Source of the DNA: a virus
Strand: one strand, 5' to 3'
IMG/VR virus record: IMGVR_UViG_3300031920_000293
Coordinates: 1 to 20,935 of that record
Length of the DNA: 20,935 nucleotides
Under the pieces are notes generated by a model. That model was not told the DNA's origin. It saw nothing but the letters and a program-made list of their open reading frames with translations, and ran no database searches. This document shows positions 6,642 to 13,881 of this stretch, piece after piece; the stretch's first letter is position 1, and the number at the start of each line of letters is the position of its first letter. The translations under genes and the position numbers were made by a program.

Positions 6642-7039
6642 TGTCTACTGACTCAATAACAAGTATTGTTGCTGTATTGTCACCGCAATACGCTACTGAT
6701 CCAAGGCTGGATGATTTAATAATATTAGCTAAATTAAATACATCAATAGTGTGTTTTGGTGATACCACAGAAACTAAATATAAATACGCTGTAGCGTTAA
6801 GAGTTTGTCACGGATTAGCTCTTGAAGCTCGTGACGGTGGGGCTACTGATGGCAGTGACTCTGGTGGTGGTGCGTCTGGTGCTTTAAAAAGTGAAAAAGA
6901 GGGGCAATTATCAAAAAGTTATGAGCAAACCACATCCGAAGATAACGGTTTTGGTGATTTAAATGCAACCACTTATGGGCAAAAATTAATTGAGCTAATA
7001 AAAGGAAATTGTGTTTTACCAATGAATAGATTGGTATAA
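6641..7039 (+). CDS. Head-tail connector protein, DUF4054
   Basis: This 132-residue product matches the DUF4054 pattern (PF13262): an N-terminal helical part with DPRLDDLIILAKL, a helix KYKYAVALRVCHGLALEAR (about 45-63), a Gly/Ser/Asp-rich loop (about 64-82), a segment SEKEGQLSKSYEQT, and the C-terminal L.ATTYGQKLIELIKG motif (about 107-122). Family members form the adaptor ring bound to the portal. Length is typical. It starts with a one-base overlap with the previous gene. Low-complexity glycine and serine in the loop are normal for this family. Confidence 0.85.
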   Translation: MSTDSITSIVAVLSPQYATDPRLDDLIILAKLNTSIVCFGDTTETKYKYAVALRVCHGLALEARDGGATDGSDSGGGASGALKSEKEGQLSKSYEQTTSEDNGFGDLNATTYGQKLIELIKGNCVLPMNRLV

Positions 7040-7046
7040 ATAAAAC

Positions 7047-7565
7047 ATGCTTAAATTAGGCGTTAAAAATACAAAATTTTTAAAGGTAGTAGATGACTCA
7101 AGCTGGGTACATGTTATACATGCGTTAAATGTACTTGAAAAAAGTTATGTGAAAGTAGGTTTCCCGGAAAACGGAAAACTTGCTTCAAGTACAAAAAAAG
7201 GTAGTGATCATAAACCAGCAACAGCGTTTTCGGAAATAATAATGATTGCAGCATTTAATGAGTTTGGCACAGATAAAATACCAGAAAGACCATTTATACG
7301 ACAATCATTTGATAATAATTTAAAAGGTTTAAATGACTTTAAAGAAAAACTGTATATACGAGTAGTAAAAGGACAATTAAACGCAAGTAAAACATTAGGT
7401 TTATTGGGTGAATGGATGCTTGCAGCAACTAAAAGAGAAATAAGAAATGGAAATTTTACTGAATTAAGTGATTATACTAAGCAAAAAAAAGGAACTAATA
7501 AAACTTTAATTGACACAGCACAAATGCTTAACTCTCTTCAATATGATATAGTGATAATAAAATAA
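7047..7565 (+). CDS. Neck / tail-completion protein, HK97 gp10-like
   Basis: The 172-residue protein has the familiar gp10/Mu G-like pattern: an N-terminal strand-helix part with SYVKVGFPENG (about 32-42), the core motif AAFNEFGTDKIPERPFIRQSF (about 68-88), a helical middle, and the C-terminal GNFTELSDYTKQKKGTNKTLIDTAQMLNSLQYDI, where the 'KG..K.LIDTA.M..S' element is diagnostic. Such proteins complete the tail end or neck and connect to the terminator ring. There is no clear Shine-Dalgarno sequence before the ATG, which lies seven bases after the preceding stop; coupled re-initiation is likely. Confidence 0.8.
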   Translation: MLKLGVKNTKFLKVVDDSSWVHVIHALNVLEKSYVKVGFPENGKLASSTKKGSDHKPATAFSEIIMIAAFNEFGTDKIPERPFIRQSFDNNLKGLNDFKEKLYIRVVKGQLNASKTLGLLGEWMLAATKREIRNGNFTELSDYTKQKKGTNKTLIDTAQMLNSLQYDIVIIK

Positions 7566-7566
7566 T

Positions 7567-7911
7567 ATGAGTTTACGGAATAATACATTAACAGCATACA
7601 GAATGTCAGGCGGTGACTGGGTTGACGGTTATTGGGTTGACGGCACAGAAGAAGCTTTACCTGCTGTAAAAGCAAGTATACAACCATTTAATCCTGAGGA
7701 AATTGATTTCATCCCAGCAAATAGGCGGGGTTCTGATAGATTAAATATTTTTACGGGCTCTTTACTTTTTTGTCTATTGGACAATGACGATGATCAGCCG
7801 GATCAAATAGATCACGATGGATCACGCTGGGAAGTGATAAAAAAATTTGTTTGGCAGAATAACATAATAAATCACTATAGATATATTATAATCAGATTGG
7901 TTAATAAATAA
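7567..7911 (+). CDS. Probable head-closure (stopper-like) connector protein
   Basis: The 114-residue product has a beta-rich make-up with repeated WVDGYWVDGTEE near the N-terminus, then ASIQPFNPEEIDFIPANRRGSDRLNIFTGSLL and DQIDHDGSRWEVIKKFVWQNNIINHYRYIIIRL. The 'I.PF...E....P..RR..D...IFT' followed by 'D.I..DG..WEV' pattern is common among small phage head-closure or stopper proteins encoded between gp10-like and terminator genes. The family name is not certain. Position between the gp10-like gene and the terminator, together with TAATG overlap to the next gene, supports a connector role. Confidence 0.65.
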   Translation: MSLRNNTLTAYRMSGGDWVDGYWVDGTEEALPAVKASIQPFNPEEIDFIPANRRGSDRLNIFTGSLLFCLLDNDDDQPDQIDHDGSRWEVIKKFVWQNNIINHYRYIIIRLVNK

Positions 7912-8447
7912 TGTTAACACAAACAGATATTCAAAATACAATACGGGCATGGGCATTATTAATATTCCCAACAACAACTATAGTGTTTAGAGAATCACTC
8001 ACTCCCAGTGGAACGAGACCAGACTTACCGTATATTGGGTTAAAATTTATGTCTATACAGGCAGTATTATCAAATCATCAAACAGCACCAGATATAAATG
8101 AGGTAGCTGTTATTACTGGGACAAGAGAGATAATATTTAGTGCGCAATATTACGGCAATAACGCAAAAACAGAGCTTGAAAAATTTACTCTATTTTGTAA
8201 AGATAATGTAAATATAACATATCTTCTGAAAAATGGTGGTATATCATATATACAAAATTTAGGAATACATGATATATCAACATTGAGAGACACGATATAT
8301 GAGCAGAGGGCTAATATAGATATGGCATTTAGAATTGGTTCACAAGTAGAAATAGACGCACCAATAGTCGAGACTGTGGGTATCAATGGTGAATTAAAAG
8401 ATCAAGAAAATAATGTATTAAAAGAAATAAATATTTCTAATATATAA
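7911..8447 (+). CDS. Phage neck / tail terminator protein, gp12 (LIC_12616)-like
   Basis: This 178-residue protein directly precedes the sheath gene, where the tail terminator sits in this phage type. It carries the N-terminal helix TQTDIQNTIRAWALLIFP, a strand after RPDLPYIGLKF, the segment TREIIFSAQYYGNNAKTELEKF, and a C-terminal REDTIYEQRANIDMAFRIGSQVE-like element (here RDTIYEQRANIDMAFRIG) typical of the 'phage neck terminator protein gp12-like' (LIC_12616) family. The role is to cap the finished tube and sheath and join them to the head. It overlaps the previous stop by one base. Confidence 0.75.
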   Translation: MLTQTDIQNTIRAWALLIFPTTTIVFRESLTPSGTRPDLPYIGLKFMSIQAVLSNHQTAPDINEVAVITGTREIIFSAQYYGNNAKTELEKFTLFCKDNVNITYLLKNGGISYIQNLGIHDISTLRDTIYEQRANIDMAFRIGSQVEIDAPIVETVGINGELKDQENNVLKEINISNI

Positions 8448-8464
8448 GAAAAAGGGGTTTACAA

Positions 8465-9562
8465 ATGAGTGAAATAAGCTCAATTATAACAGTCAATATC
8501 ACAAGACAAACGCAGGCGCTATCCCAAGCATCATTTGGGATAATTAATATTGTAGGTGAAAACTCAAGCACCGGAAATAGAATTGATTTTTATACGACAT
8601 TATCTGATGTTGCGGCTGGTCTTGACAATGGAACGGCGGATCCTGAATATTTTGCAGCAAGAGAGATTTTTTCACAATCACCGACAGTTGAAAAAATTGC
8701 AATTAGCCACAAAGAAGTCGGTGATGTAGATTATTCAGCAGCATTAGATGCAATTAAGCTGATAGACAATTCGTGGTATGGGCTTATTGTTGCATCAAGA
8801 ACAGTTTCTGAGCAACAAAATGTAGCTGATTGGACACAGGCAAATGAAAAAGTAGCTGCTTTTGCGAGTGCTGGTACTGGTACACCAGGAACTGATAATG
8901 ACTTTTTAGATGAGGCTGATGGGACTGATGTTACGTCAATCGGTTATTATATTAAAACAAATGCGCATTTTAGATCTATGGGTATCTATAGTTTAGCTGC
9001 TGCTACAAAATATGTAGATGCAGGTATGTTTGGTGTAGCATTACCAAAAACGCCAGGCACATATACAATGGCATTTAAAACTATTTCAGGGGCTACAGTT
9101 GACAAACTAACAACAACTCAATCACTTAATGTATACAATAAATATTCAAATACATATACTGAAGTAGGTGGAAAAAATCTACTGTTGTTTTCAAAAATTG
9201 GTGATGGTGATTATATTGATACTATAATTTTTGTTGATTGGTTGAAAGCAAGAATAGCAGAGAATGTATTTGGGCTGTTAGCAAGGCATGATAAAATCCC
9301 ATACTCTGATGCTGGCATATCACAGGTTAAAAGTGCAATAAATCAAATATTATCTATAGCTCAAACAAATGGTGCATTAACAGAAACAACGTTTGATCCT
9401 GATACTGATGTACAAACTGGTGGGTATGTTATTAATGTCCCATTAGCATCCTCTATTCCAGTGAATGATAAAGCAGCACGTAATTTAACGGGTATTACAT
9501 TTACAGCTTGGTATAGCGGTGCGGTGCATACAGTACAGATTAATGGTACACTCACACTATAA
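8465..9562 (+). CDS. Contractile tail sheath protein, DUF3383
   Basis: The 365-residue product matches DUF3383 (PF11863): N-terminal IITVNITRQTQALSQASFGIINIVGE, the YTTLSDVAAGL segment, DPEYFAAREIFSQSPTVEKIAISH (about 59-82), a mid-domain with VDKLTTTQSLNVYNKYSNTYTEVGGKN, and the C-terminal IFVDWLKARIAENVFGLLARHDKIPYSDAGI (about 257-287), typical of sheath cores. Its presence, with a tube gene directly behind it, defines a contractile (myovirus-type) tail. Length is at the compact end of sheath proteins, which suggests few outer decoration domains. An AAAAAGGGG-type ribosome site lies before the ATG. Confidence 0.9.
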   Translation: MSEISSIITVNITRQTQALSQASFGIINIVGENSSTGNRIDFYTTLSDVAAGLDNGTADPEYFAAREIFSQSPTVEKIAISHKEVGDVDYSAALDAIKLIDNSWYGLIVASRTVSEQQNVADWTQANEKVAAFASAGTGTPGTDNDFLDEADGTDVTSIGYYIKTNAHFRSMGIYSLAAATKYVDAGMFGVALPKTPGTYTMAFKTISGATVDKLTTTQSLNVYNKYSNTYTEVGGKNLLLFSKIGDGDYIDTIIFVDWLKARIAENVFGLLARHDKIPYSDAGISQVKSAINQILSIAQTNGALTETTFDPDTDVQTGGYVINVPLASSIPVNDKAARNLTGITFTAWYSGAVHTVQINGTLTL

Positions 9563-9637
9563 TAGTGAGTAATTAAGTAAGTATTAAATATAAACTATAG
9601 AACGGTCTAAAAATAAATTTACAAAGGAGAAAAAATT

Positions 9638-10075
9638 ATGCCTTTATCAACGTATGATCCTGAAAAAGTGGATGTAATTATTGGTGGTGCTATAATGAGT
9701 GGTTTTGCGGATGGAACATTTGTCAGCATAGAAAGAGATGAAGATACATTTACAAAGGTTACCGGGGCGGATGGTAGAACATCCAGAGCTAAAAGTGCTA
9801 ATAAATCAGGGCGTGTCACACTCACTTTACAACAGACGAGTCTATCAAATAATGTATTGTCAGGTTTTGCTTTAGAAGATGAAGTCACGTCTAAAGCAAT
9901 AAAAGCAATACTGATAAGAGACAGCTTAGGGTCTACTAATATAGCAAGTGGTGCTGGGTGGGTAGTTAAACCTGCAAGCGTTGAATTTAGTAAGGAAATA
10001 AGCAATCGTGAATGGACTATTGATTGTGCAGATTTGTTTATGGGCGTGGGTGGTAACCCTACTTTTGGGGCATAA
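9638..10075 (+). CDS. Tail tube protein, DUF3277
   Basis: This 145-residue protein matches DUF3277 (PF11681): it opens STYDPEKVDVIIGGAIMSGFADGTFVSIERDED, continues with TKVTGADGRTSRAKSANKSGRVTLTLQQTSLSNNVLSGF, and ends with SVEFSKEISNREWTIDCADLFMGVGGN. These strands build the hexameric inner tube ring. It lies directly after the sheath gene and has a strong AAAGGAG ribosome site with A-rich spacing very similar to those of the major capsid and nested scaffold genes, in line with high expression. Confidence 0.92.
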   Translation: MPLSTYDPEKVDVIIGGAIMSGFADGTFVSIERDEDTFTKVTGADGRTSRAKSANKSGRVTLTLQQTSLSNNVLSGFALEDEVTSKAIKAILIRDSLGSTNIASGAGWVVKPASVEFSKEISNREWTIDCADLFMGVGGNPTFGA

Positions 10076-10081
10076 AAACTA

Positions 10082-10111
10082 TTGACATGTGATAATTATT
10101 ATAAACTTAAT
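10082..10111 (+). promoter_or_regulatory. Possible sigma70-type promoter between tube and chaperone genes
   Basis: A perfect -35 hexamer TTGACA (10082-10087) is followed after 18 bases by CTTAAT (10106-10111), a four-of-six match to -10. The site lies in one of the few intergenic gaps (65 bases), upstream of the tail chaperone gene. AT-rich DNA gives such matches by chance, and the -10 is poor. Confidence 0.3.
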
Positions 10112-10140
10112 ATTATGCTTATATCTAAATGGAGGATAAA

Positions 10141-10665
10141 ATGGCGTATAAAACAATTACAGAGACATATAAAGATAGTAACGGAGAAGATTCAAAAGTT
10201 ATGATCATGACTTTTGGGGCACGTGAAGGAATTAAAATCCAAGCTAAACTTTTACGTATCATGGTAAAATTTGGTCTTGGGTTTTTTTCTGTTATGGGTA
10301 GTAATAAAGATAAAAAAGAAGAGTTGAAAAAGAATAGTAAAGAGCTAAATAATATCATGGATAAGGATATTGATTTTTCTAACATTGATATTAATGAAAT
10401 AGCTGCTTTACTTATATCAGAGCTTGGTGAAGATGACGTGGTAAAAATCATCAATAGGCTATTATCTACCACCAGCGTTGACGGTAAGCCGATGAGTGAT
10501 AACAACATATTTGATGAAACTTTCGCTGGAGAATACGGGCTATTATTTGAGATATTAAAGAAAGTTTTAGAGGTAAATTTTCAAAGTTTTTTAGCCAACG
10601 GGGCTATTGGAAAAATCCTTTCATCAGTAAAACAGGCTCCGGCAATGAAAAAACTGCAAAGTTAA
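10141..10665 (+). CDS. Tail assembly chaperone, short (zero-frame) form
   Basis: The start is ATG 10141, five bases after a GGAGG site; the in-frame ATG at 10129 overlaps that site and is rejected. The 174-residue product is helical, with GAREGIKIQAKLLRIMVKFG, a charged KKEELKKNSKELNN stretch, and the C-terminal FDETFAGEYGLLFEILKKVLEVNFQSF (about 123-150). That last motif ('F...FAGE...L......VL..NF..F') is found in tail assembly chaperones lying between tube and tape measure genes. These proteins coat the tape measure and recruit tube subunits and are absent from the virion. The frame ends 23 residues beyond a T TTT TTA slippery site, so a longer form is likely made too. Confidence 0.8.
   Translation: MAYKTITETYKDSNGEDSKVMIMTFGAREGIKIQAKLLRIMVKFGLGFFSVMGSNKDKKEELKKNSKELNNIMDKDIDFSNIDINEIAALLISELGEDDVVKIINRLLSTTSVDGKPMSDNNIFDETFAGEYGLLFEILKKVLEVNFQSFLANGAIGKILSSVKQAPAMKKLQS
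10587..10641 (+). promoter_or_regulatory. Programmed -1 frameshift signal: T TTT TTA plus possible stem
   Basis: Read in the chaperone frame the sequence is AGT TTT TTA GCC, so 10587-10593 is a canonical X XXY YYZ heptamer, T TTT TTA. Five bases later CGGGGC (10599-10604) can pair with GCTCCG (10636-10641), including one G-U, to form a stem at the usual distance for a stimulator. Slipping by -1 enters a frame that is open from 10518 to 10853. Confidence 0.72.
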
Positions 10666-10856
10666 AATTATTGATTGATGGTATAGATAGAGATCTATTA
10701 TTTGAGTGGCCGCTTTGGAGATTAGTTATAATTGACAAAGTGGCAACACTCAAAGAGCTTGAAGAACACTGGGATATGGACGATTTAGTTAGAGCAAATA
10801 CTATGCTGGATGTAAAAGCACAATGCGAATCAATAATGATGGAAGAGGCTAAATAA
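10593..10856 (+). CDS. Frameshift extension of the tail assembly chaperone (long form)
   Basis: After the -1 slip the ribosome would read 87 codons beginning SQRGYWKNPF and ending SIMMEEAK, giving a long form of about 238 residues (151 zero-frame plus 87). The extension contains KLKLLIDGIDRDLLFEWPLWRLVIIDKVATLKELEEHWDMDDLVRANTMLD, a compact helical domain. A free start (TTG 10671) exists, but it has no ribosome site and would cut off the beginning of the domain. Gene order (tube, chaperone, extension, tape measure) is exactly that of lambda G/GT and similar pairs, where the extension binds tube subunits while the shared part binds the tape measure. Function follows that precedent. Confidence 0.7.
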   Translation, partial: SQRGYWKNPFISKTGSGNEKTAKLKLLIDGIDRDLLFEWPLWRLVIIDKVATLKELEEHWDMDDLVRANTMLDVKAQCESIMMEEAK

Positions 10857-11149
10857 TGACTAATTTACTGACTATTATACTAACTACTATTGTGTCAATA
10901 TCTATAACATTTTTACTGACATTCTTTTTTACAAATATCTCATCAAAAAATATAACTGAAAAAATAGCAATTAAAGAGGTAAAACAGCATGTTTTAATAA
11001 ATCATAAAGACTCAAAAACAGCAAAAGAGTACATTTTTGAGCATGAAAAAAATTGTTCAGCTACTAAAGAGTTAGCTAAATTAAAAATTGGTATGATTTT
11101 TATAGTAGGCAAACTGGACGGGGATCCACATGAGATGGGATTGATGTAA
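10856..11149 (+). CDS. Small N-terminally membrane-anchored protein before the tape measure
   Basis: This 97-residue protein starts with a one-base overlap (TAATG) with the chaperone extension. Residues about 4-27 (LLTIILTTIVSISITFLLTFFF) form one clear hydrophobic segment; the rest is polar and helical, with HEKNCSATKELAKLKIGMIFIVGKLDGDPHEMGLM at the end. The single Cys and the hydrophobic IGMIFIVG patch are notable. No known tail family is recognised. A membrane anchor is unusual in the chaperone-tape measure interval. It could be a holin- or spanin-like lysis factor, an accessory chaperone, or a factor for DNA passage; none is supported beyond the topology. Confidence 0.65.
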   Translation: MTNLLTIILTTIVSISITFLLTFFFTNISSKNITEKIAIKEVKQHVLINHKDSKTAKEYIFEHEKNCSATKELAKLKIGMIFIVGKLDGDPHEMGLM

Positions 11150-11150
11150 A

Positions 11151-12896
11151 ATGGTAGTGCGGGAATTAGTGAATTTAATTGGTTTTAAGATTGATGAAAA
11201 AGCATTCCGAAATGCTGAAGCACGTGTCAATCAGGTCAATAATAAGGTCAGTAAAATTGGGCGCACTATGTCAATTGCTTTTACTGCCCCATTTGTAGCC
11301 CTAAATGTATGGGTATTAAAGAGTTTATCAGACTTTGAACAATTAGATATTGCTTTTGCTACAATGTTAGGCAGTACTGAAAAAGGGAAAACTTTAGTAA
11401 AAGATATGCTACAGTTTGCTGCTGAAACTCCATTTGAAATTAAAGAAATTGGTCCGACTGTAAAACAATTATTAGCTATGGGTGAGAGCGGCGAAACGGT
11501 GTTGGATACACTAAAAGATTTAGGTAATGTGTCTGCTGGACTCGGTGTCCCCGTATCTAGATTAGCCTTAAATTTTGGGCAGGTAAGAAACCAAGGTAAA
11601 TTGACAGGAAGGGAATTAAGAGATTTTGCGGTTGCTGGTGTGCCTTTATTGGACACTTTAGCAAAACAATTCGATACTACTACTGGAGCAGTGACTAAAA
11701 TGGTTTCTGCTGGAACTGTTGGCTTTAATGATGTAGCAGCAGCGTTTAAAAGTATGGCAGGCGCTGGTGGTAGATTTGATAATTTAATGGAAAAACAAGC
11801 TAAAACGCTAGGTGGTAGATGGTCAAATTTTAAAGATATACTGACATTGACGGCAAGAACAATGGAAAAAATGCTACTTCCAATAGCTAAAAAATTAATT
11901 AATACATTAATTAAATTGGTTGATGTATTTAAAAATATGTCATCTACTTTAAAAGCTATAATTTTTATATTCGGAGGTTTACTTGCGGTAATAGGACCAC
12001 TATTATTAAGTTTTACCTTGATAGTTACTATGGGTAAATTTGTTGCAGGTACATTTGTTTTAATATCACAAGCAGCAACAAAAGCAAATATAAGCACTAC
12101 TATGTTTGTGGCTAAATTTGCTTTGATGGGTGTAGCAGTATTAGCTGTAATAGCAATATTGATTTTAGTTGCTGAAGATATAGCTATGTTTGTGCAAGGG
12201 CAAGATTCATTGGTAGGAAAATTTATGGCTCCGTGGTCAGAATTAGCACCAAAAATTAATGCTGCTTTAGCGCCCTTTATAATAATATTGCAAGATATGT
12301 GGAATAATATAAAAAATATACTTACTGGTATTATAGATTTTACAGTAGGTATATTTACAAATGACGTAGATAAAGCCGCTAAAGGGTTAGAGCTAATATT
12401 AGCAGATTCTCTTGATTTTTTAGCTAATATGGTGGCAATGATTTTACCCATATTGTGGACTACGTTAAAAACTATTTGGAGCCTGTTGACAACAGTAATA
12501 CCACAAATATTTACAATGCTGAATAATATGATAGCCACGGCTATAAAATCCGTGTTTAAAACTATTCTTGCGGCTTTTGATAAATTATTCAGCACTATTA
12601 AAAGTAAGCTTACAGACTCTGGTGTAGGTAAATTCTTTGGCAATATGTTTTCATCCCCAGCGTTTGGTAGTGGTGGTTTGGCAATGGCTGGTGGCGGTGG
12701 CATCCCGAGCAATATAGGCAACAGTTTAAACAGTAATAAATCAATAAATATCAGTGCTACTATACAAACATTTGTTCCTGAAGGGACTCCTCAATATCAA
12801 GCGGACTCTCTGAATGAAACATCAAGAGCAGTTGCACAAGAAGTTTTTAATGCTAATATAAACAACTTATACAATGATATACCGGAGGTTGAATAA
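11151..12896 (+). CDS. Tape measure protein
   Basis: The 581-residue protein sets tail length and is ejected ahead of DNA. It begins with a helical coiled part (1-45) and has the tape measure N-terminal domain (TIGR02675/PF20155-like, about 60-235) with FATMLGSTEKGKTLVKDMLQFAAETPFEIKEI, LAMGESGETVLDTLKDLGN and GKLTGRELRDFAVAGVPLLDTLA. Strong hydrophobic segments at about 267-305, 325-348 and 420-460 could insert into the host membrane during ejection, and a Gly-rich stretch lies at 506-520. It has no Cys or His and no Tyr before residue about 550. It is short for a tape measure; at roughly 1.5 angstrom per residue it predicts a tail near 85-90 nm (inference). It ends with a TAATG overlap to the Dit-like gene. 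Confidence 0.92.
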   Translation: MVVRELVNLIGFKIDEKAFRNAEARVNQVNNKVSKIGRTMSIAFTAPFVALNVWVLKSLSDFEQLDIAFATMLGSTEKGKTLVKDMLQFAAETPFEIKEIGPTVKQLLAMGESGETVLDTLKDLGNVSAGLGVPVSRLALNFGQVRNQGKLTGRELRDFAVAGVPLLDTLAKQFDTTTGAVTKMVSAGTVGFNDVAAAFKSMAGAGGRFDNLMEKQAKTLGGRWSNFKDILTLTARTMEKMLLPIAKKLINTLIKLVDVFKNMSSTLKAIIFIFGGLLAVIGPLLLSFTLIVTMGKFVAGTFVLISQAATKANISTTMFVAKFALMGVAVLAVIAILILVAEDIAMFVQGQDSLVGKFMAPWSELAPKINAALAPFIIILQDMWNNIKNILTGIIDFTVGIFTNDVDKAAKGLELILADSLDFLANMVAMILPILWTTLKTIWSLLTTVIPQIFTMLNNMIATAIKSVFKTILAAFDKLFSTIKSKLTDSGVGKFFGNMFSSPAFGSGGLAMAGGGGIPSNIGNSLNSNKSINISATIQTFVPEGTPQYQADSLNETSRAVAQEVFNANINNLYNDIPEVE

Positions 12897-13552
12897 TGGT
12901 ATCAATATTTACGAGTAATAAAGCCCAAGGGCAAATTGGAGATCTCTTATTAGATGTAACAATAAGAGAAGGGCACAGCTATAAAAACGATATGACAAAC
13001 TATTATGTAGAAGATGGTTTTGATATACATGATCATGTAAGAGCAGTTCCAGAGCAATTGACAATGGAGGGTTTTGTCACTAATTCACCTGTATCATTTG
13101 TTGATATAAATACTGGCAAATTTCATAACTTAATACGAGAGAGTAATACTAACCGTGATATTTTAGCGTTTAATCAATTGCTGGAGTATGGTGGTTTTGC
13201 AATACCAAAACAGCCAGGTGATAGAGTTGAAAAAATAAGTGATGCTATTAAATTAGATATTGTCACTACACTTAAATTATATACAGATATGGTGATAACA
13301 AGTGTATCATTTCCTGTTGACAAAACAACAGATAATACTATTAAATTTGTGGTCGAGTTTAAAAAAATAAATATTGTTAGCTCTGATATCACAATAATAA
13401 ATAATTCCAGCGAATTAAATGGTAAAGCACCATTTATAAAAAATCAAAATGGTAAAAAGATAGATACTGGAGTTGATTCTACAAAAGAGGTTAAACAAAG
13501 TTCTGTATTATATAAAATAGGGAAAAAATTTAAAGGATTACTTGGCAAATGA
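12896..13552 (+). CDS. Dit-like baseplate protein
   Basis: The 218-residue product carries the Dit-like tail protein pattern (PF21821-like) in residues about 12-70: IGDLLLDVTIREGHSYKNDMT, then YYVEDGFDIHDHVRAVPEQLTMEGFVTNSPVSF. The 'E.H....D.T...VEDG..I.DHV...P..L...G' series is characteristic. The C-terminal part has further strands, then a basic Lys-rich tail (about 150-218). Such proteins link the tube end to the hub and wedges of simple baseplates. A GGAGG ribosome site precedes the ATG, which overlaps the tape measure stop, and the gene's own TGA overlaps the plug ATG (ATGA). Confidence 0.8.
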   Translation: MVSIFTSNKAQGQIGDLLLDVTIREGHSYKNDMTNYYVEDGFDIHDHVRAVPEQLTMEGFVTNSPVSFVDINTGKFHNLIRESNTNRDILAFNQLLEYGGFAIPKQPGDRVEKISDAIKLDIVTTLKLYTDMVITSVSFPVDKTTDNTIKFVVEFKKINIVSSDITIINNSSELNGKAPFIKNQNGKKIDTGVDSTKEVKQSSVLYKIGKKFKGLLGK

Positions 13553-13881
13553 GATTAATACCGTTTAAAAATTTACCAGCATTTACTGAAGAAATAACAC
13601 TTGACAACACGCCATATGTATTTGACTTTATATGGAACTCAAGAGACAGCGCATGGGGAATGAGTATACTTGACAGAGAGCAAACACCATTAATTTTAGG
13701 AATCACTTTAGTTATTAATTTTGAGCTTATAACTAAATTTTCATATATAGAAAATTTCCCCCAGGGGCAGATGTACGTAGTTAGAGAAGATGGCACGTAT
13801 GATGAGATTGAGCAAAATGAGCTATTTAATGGTACGTGTAGTTTAATTTATTTTGAGGAAAATGAAGATGCCACTATTTAA
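13549..13881 (+). CDS. Baseplate plug protein, Pam3 gp18-like
   Basis: This 110-residue beta-rich protein resembles the cyanophage Pam3 plug gp18 family (PF22479/DUF6983): IPFKNLPAFTEEITLDNTPYVFDFIWNSRDSAWGMSILDREQTPLILGITLVINFELI (3-61), followed by GQMYVVREDGTY and a final LIYFEE strand. The pattern 'I.LDN..Y.F.F.WN.R...W.M.I.D....PL..GI.L' is the diagnostic part. In such baseplates the plug sits in the tube lumen at the hub and keeps the DNA channel closed. The start overlaps the previous stop (ATGA) and the end overlaps the hub gene by 14 bases. Confidence 0.78.
   Translation: MRLIPFKNLPAFTEEITLDNTPYVFDFIWNSRDSAWGMSILDREQTPLILGITLVINFELITKFSYIENFPQGQMYVVREDGTYDEIEQNELFNGTCSLIYFEENEDATI

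Noticed and set aside
9550-9570. ACTCAC/GTGAGT inverted repeat across the sheath stop codon
   Set aside because: Six base pairs with a nine-base loop and no T run; too weak to call a terminator or operator.
9619-10005. Antisense frame (128 codons) opposite the tail tube gene
   Set aside because: The sense strand encodes a clear DUF3277 protein with a strong ribosome site; the antisense product is Leu/Ser-rich without motifs.
10129-10140. Earlier ATG for the tail chaperone gene
   Set aside because: The GGAGG ribosome site lies just after this ATG and is well spaced for the ATG at 10141.
11231-12721. Long antisense reading frame (496 codons) opposite the tape measure gene
   Set aside because: The tape measure has no His and no Tyr before residue about 550, and Gln is limited. 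In this antisense register, stops arise mainly from sense Tyr, His or Gln codons following a suitable base, so the frame stays open by composition. There is no ribosome site or known domain in its product.
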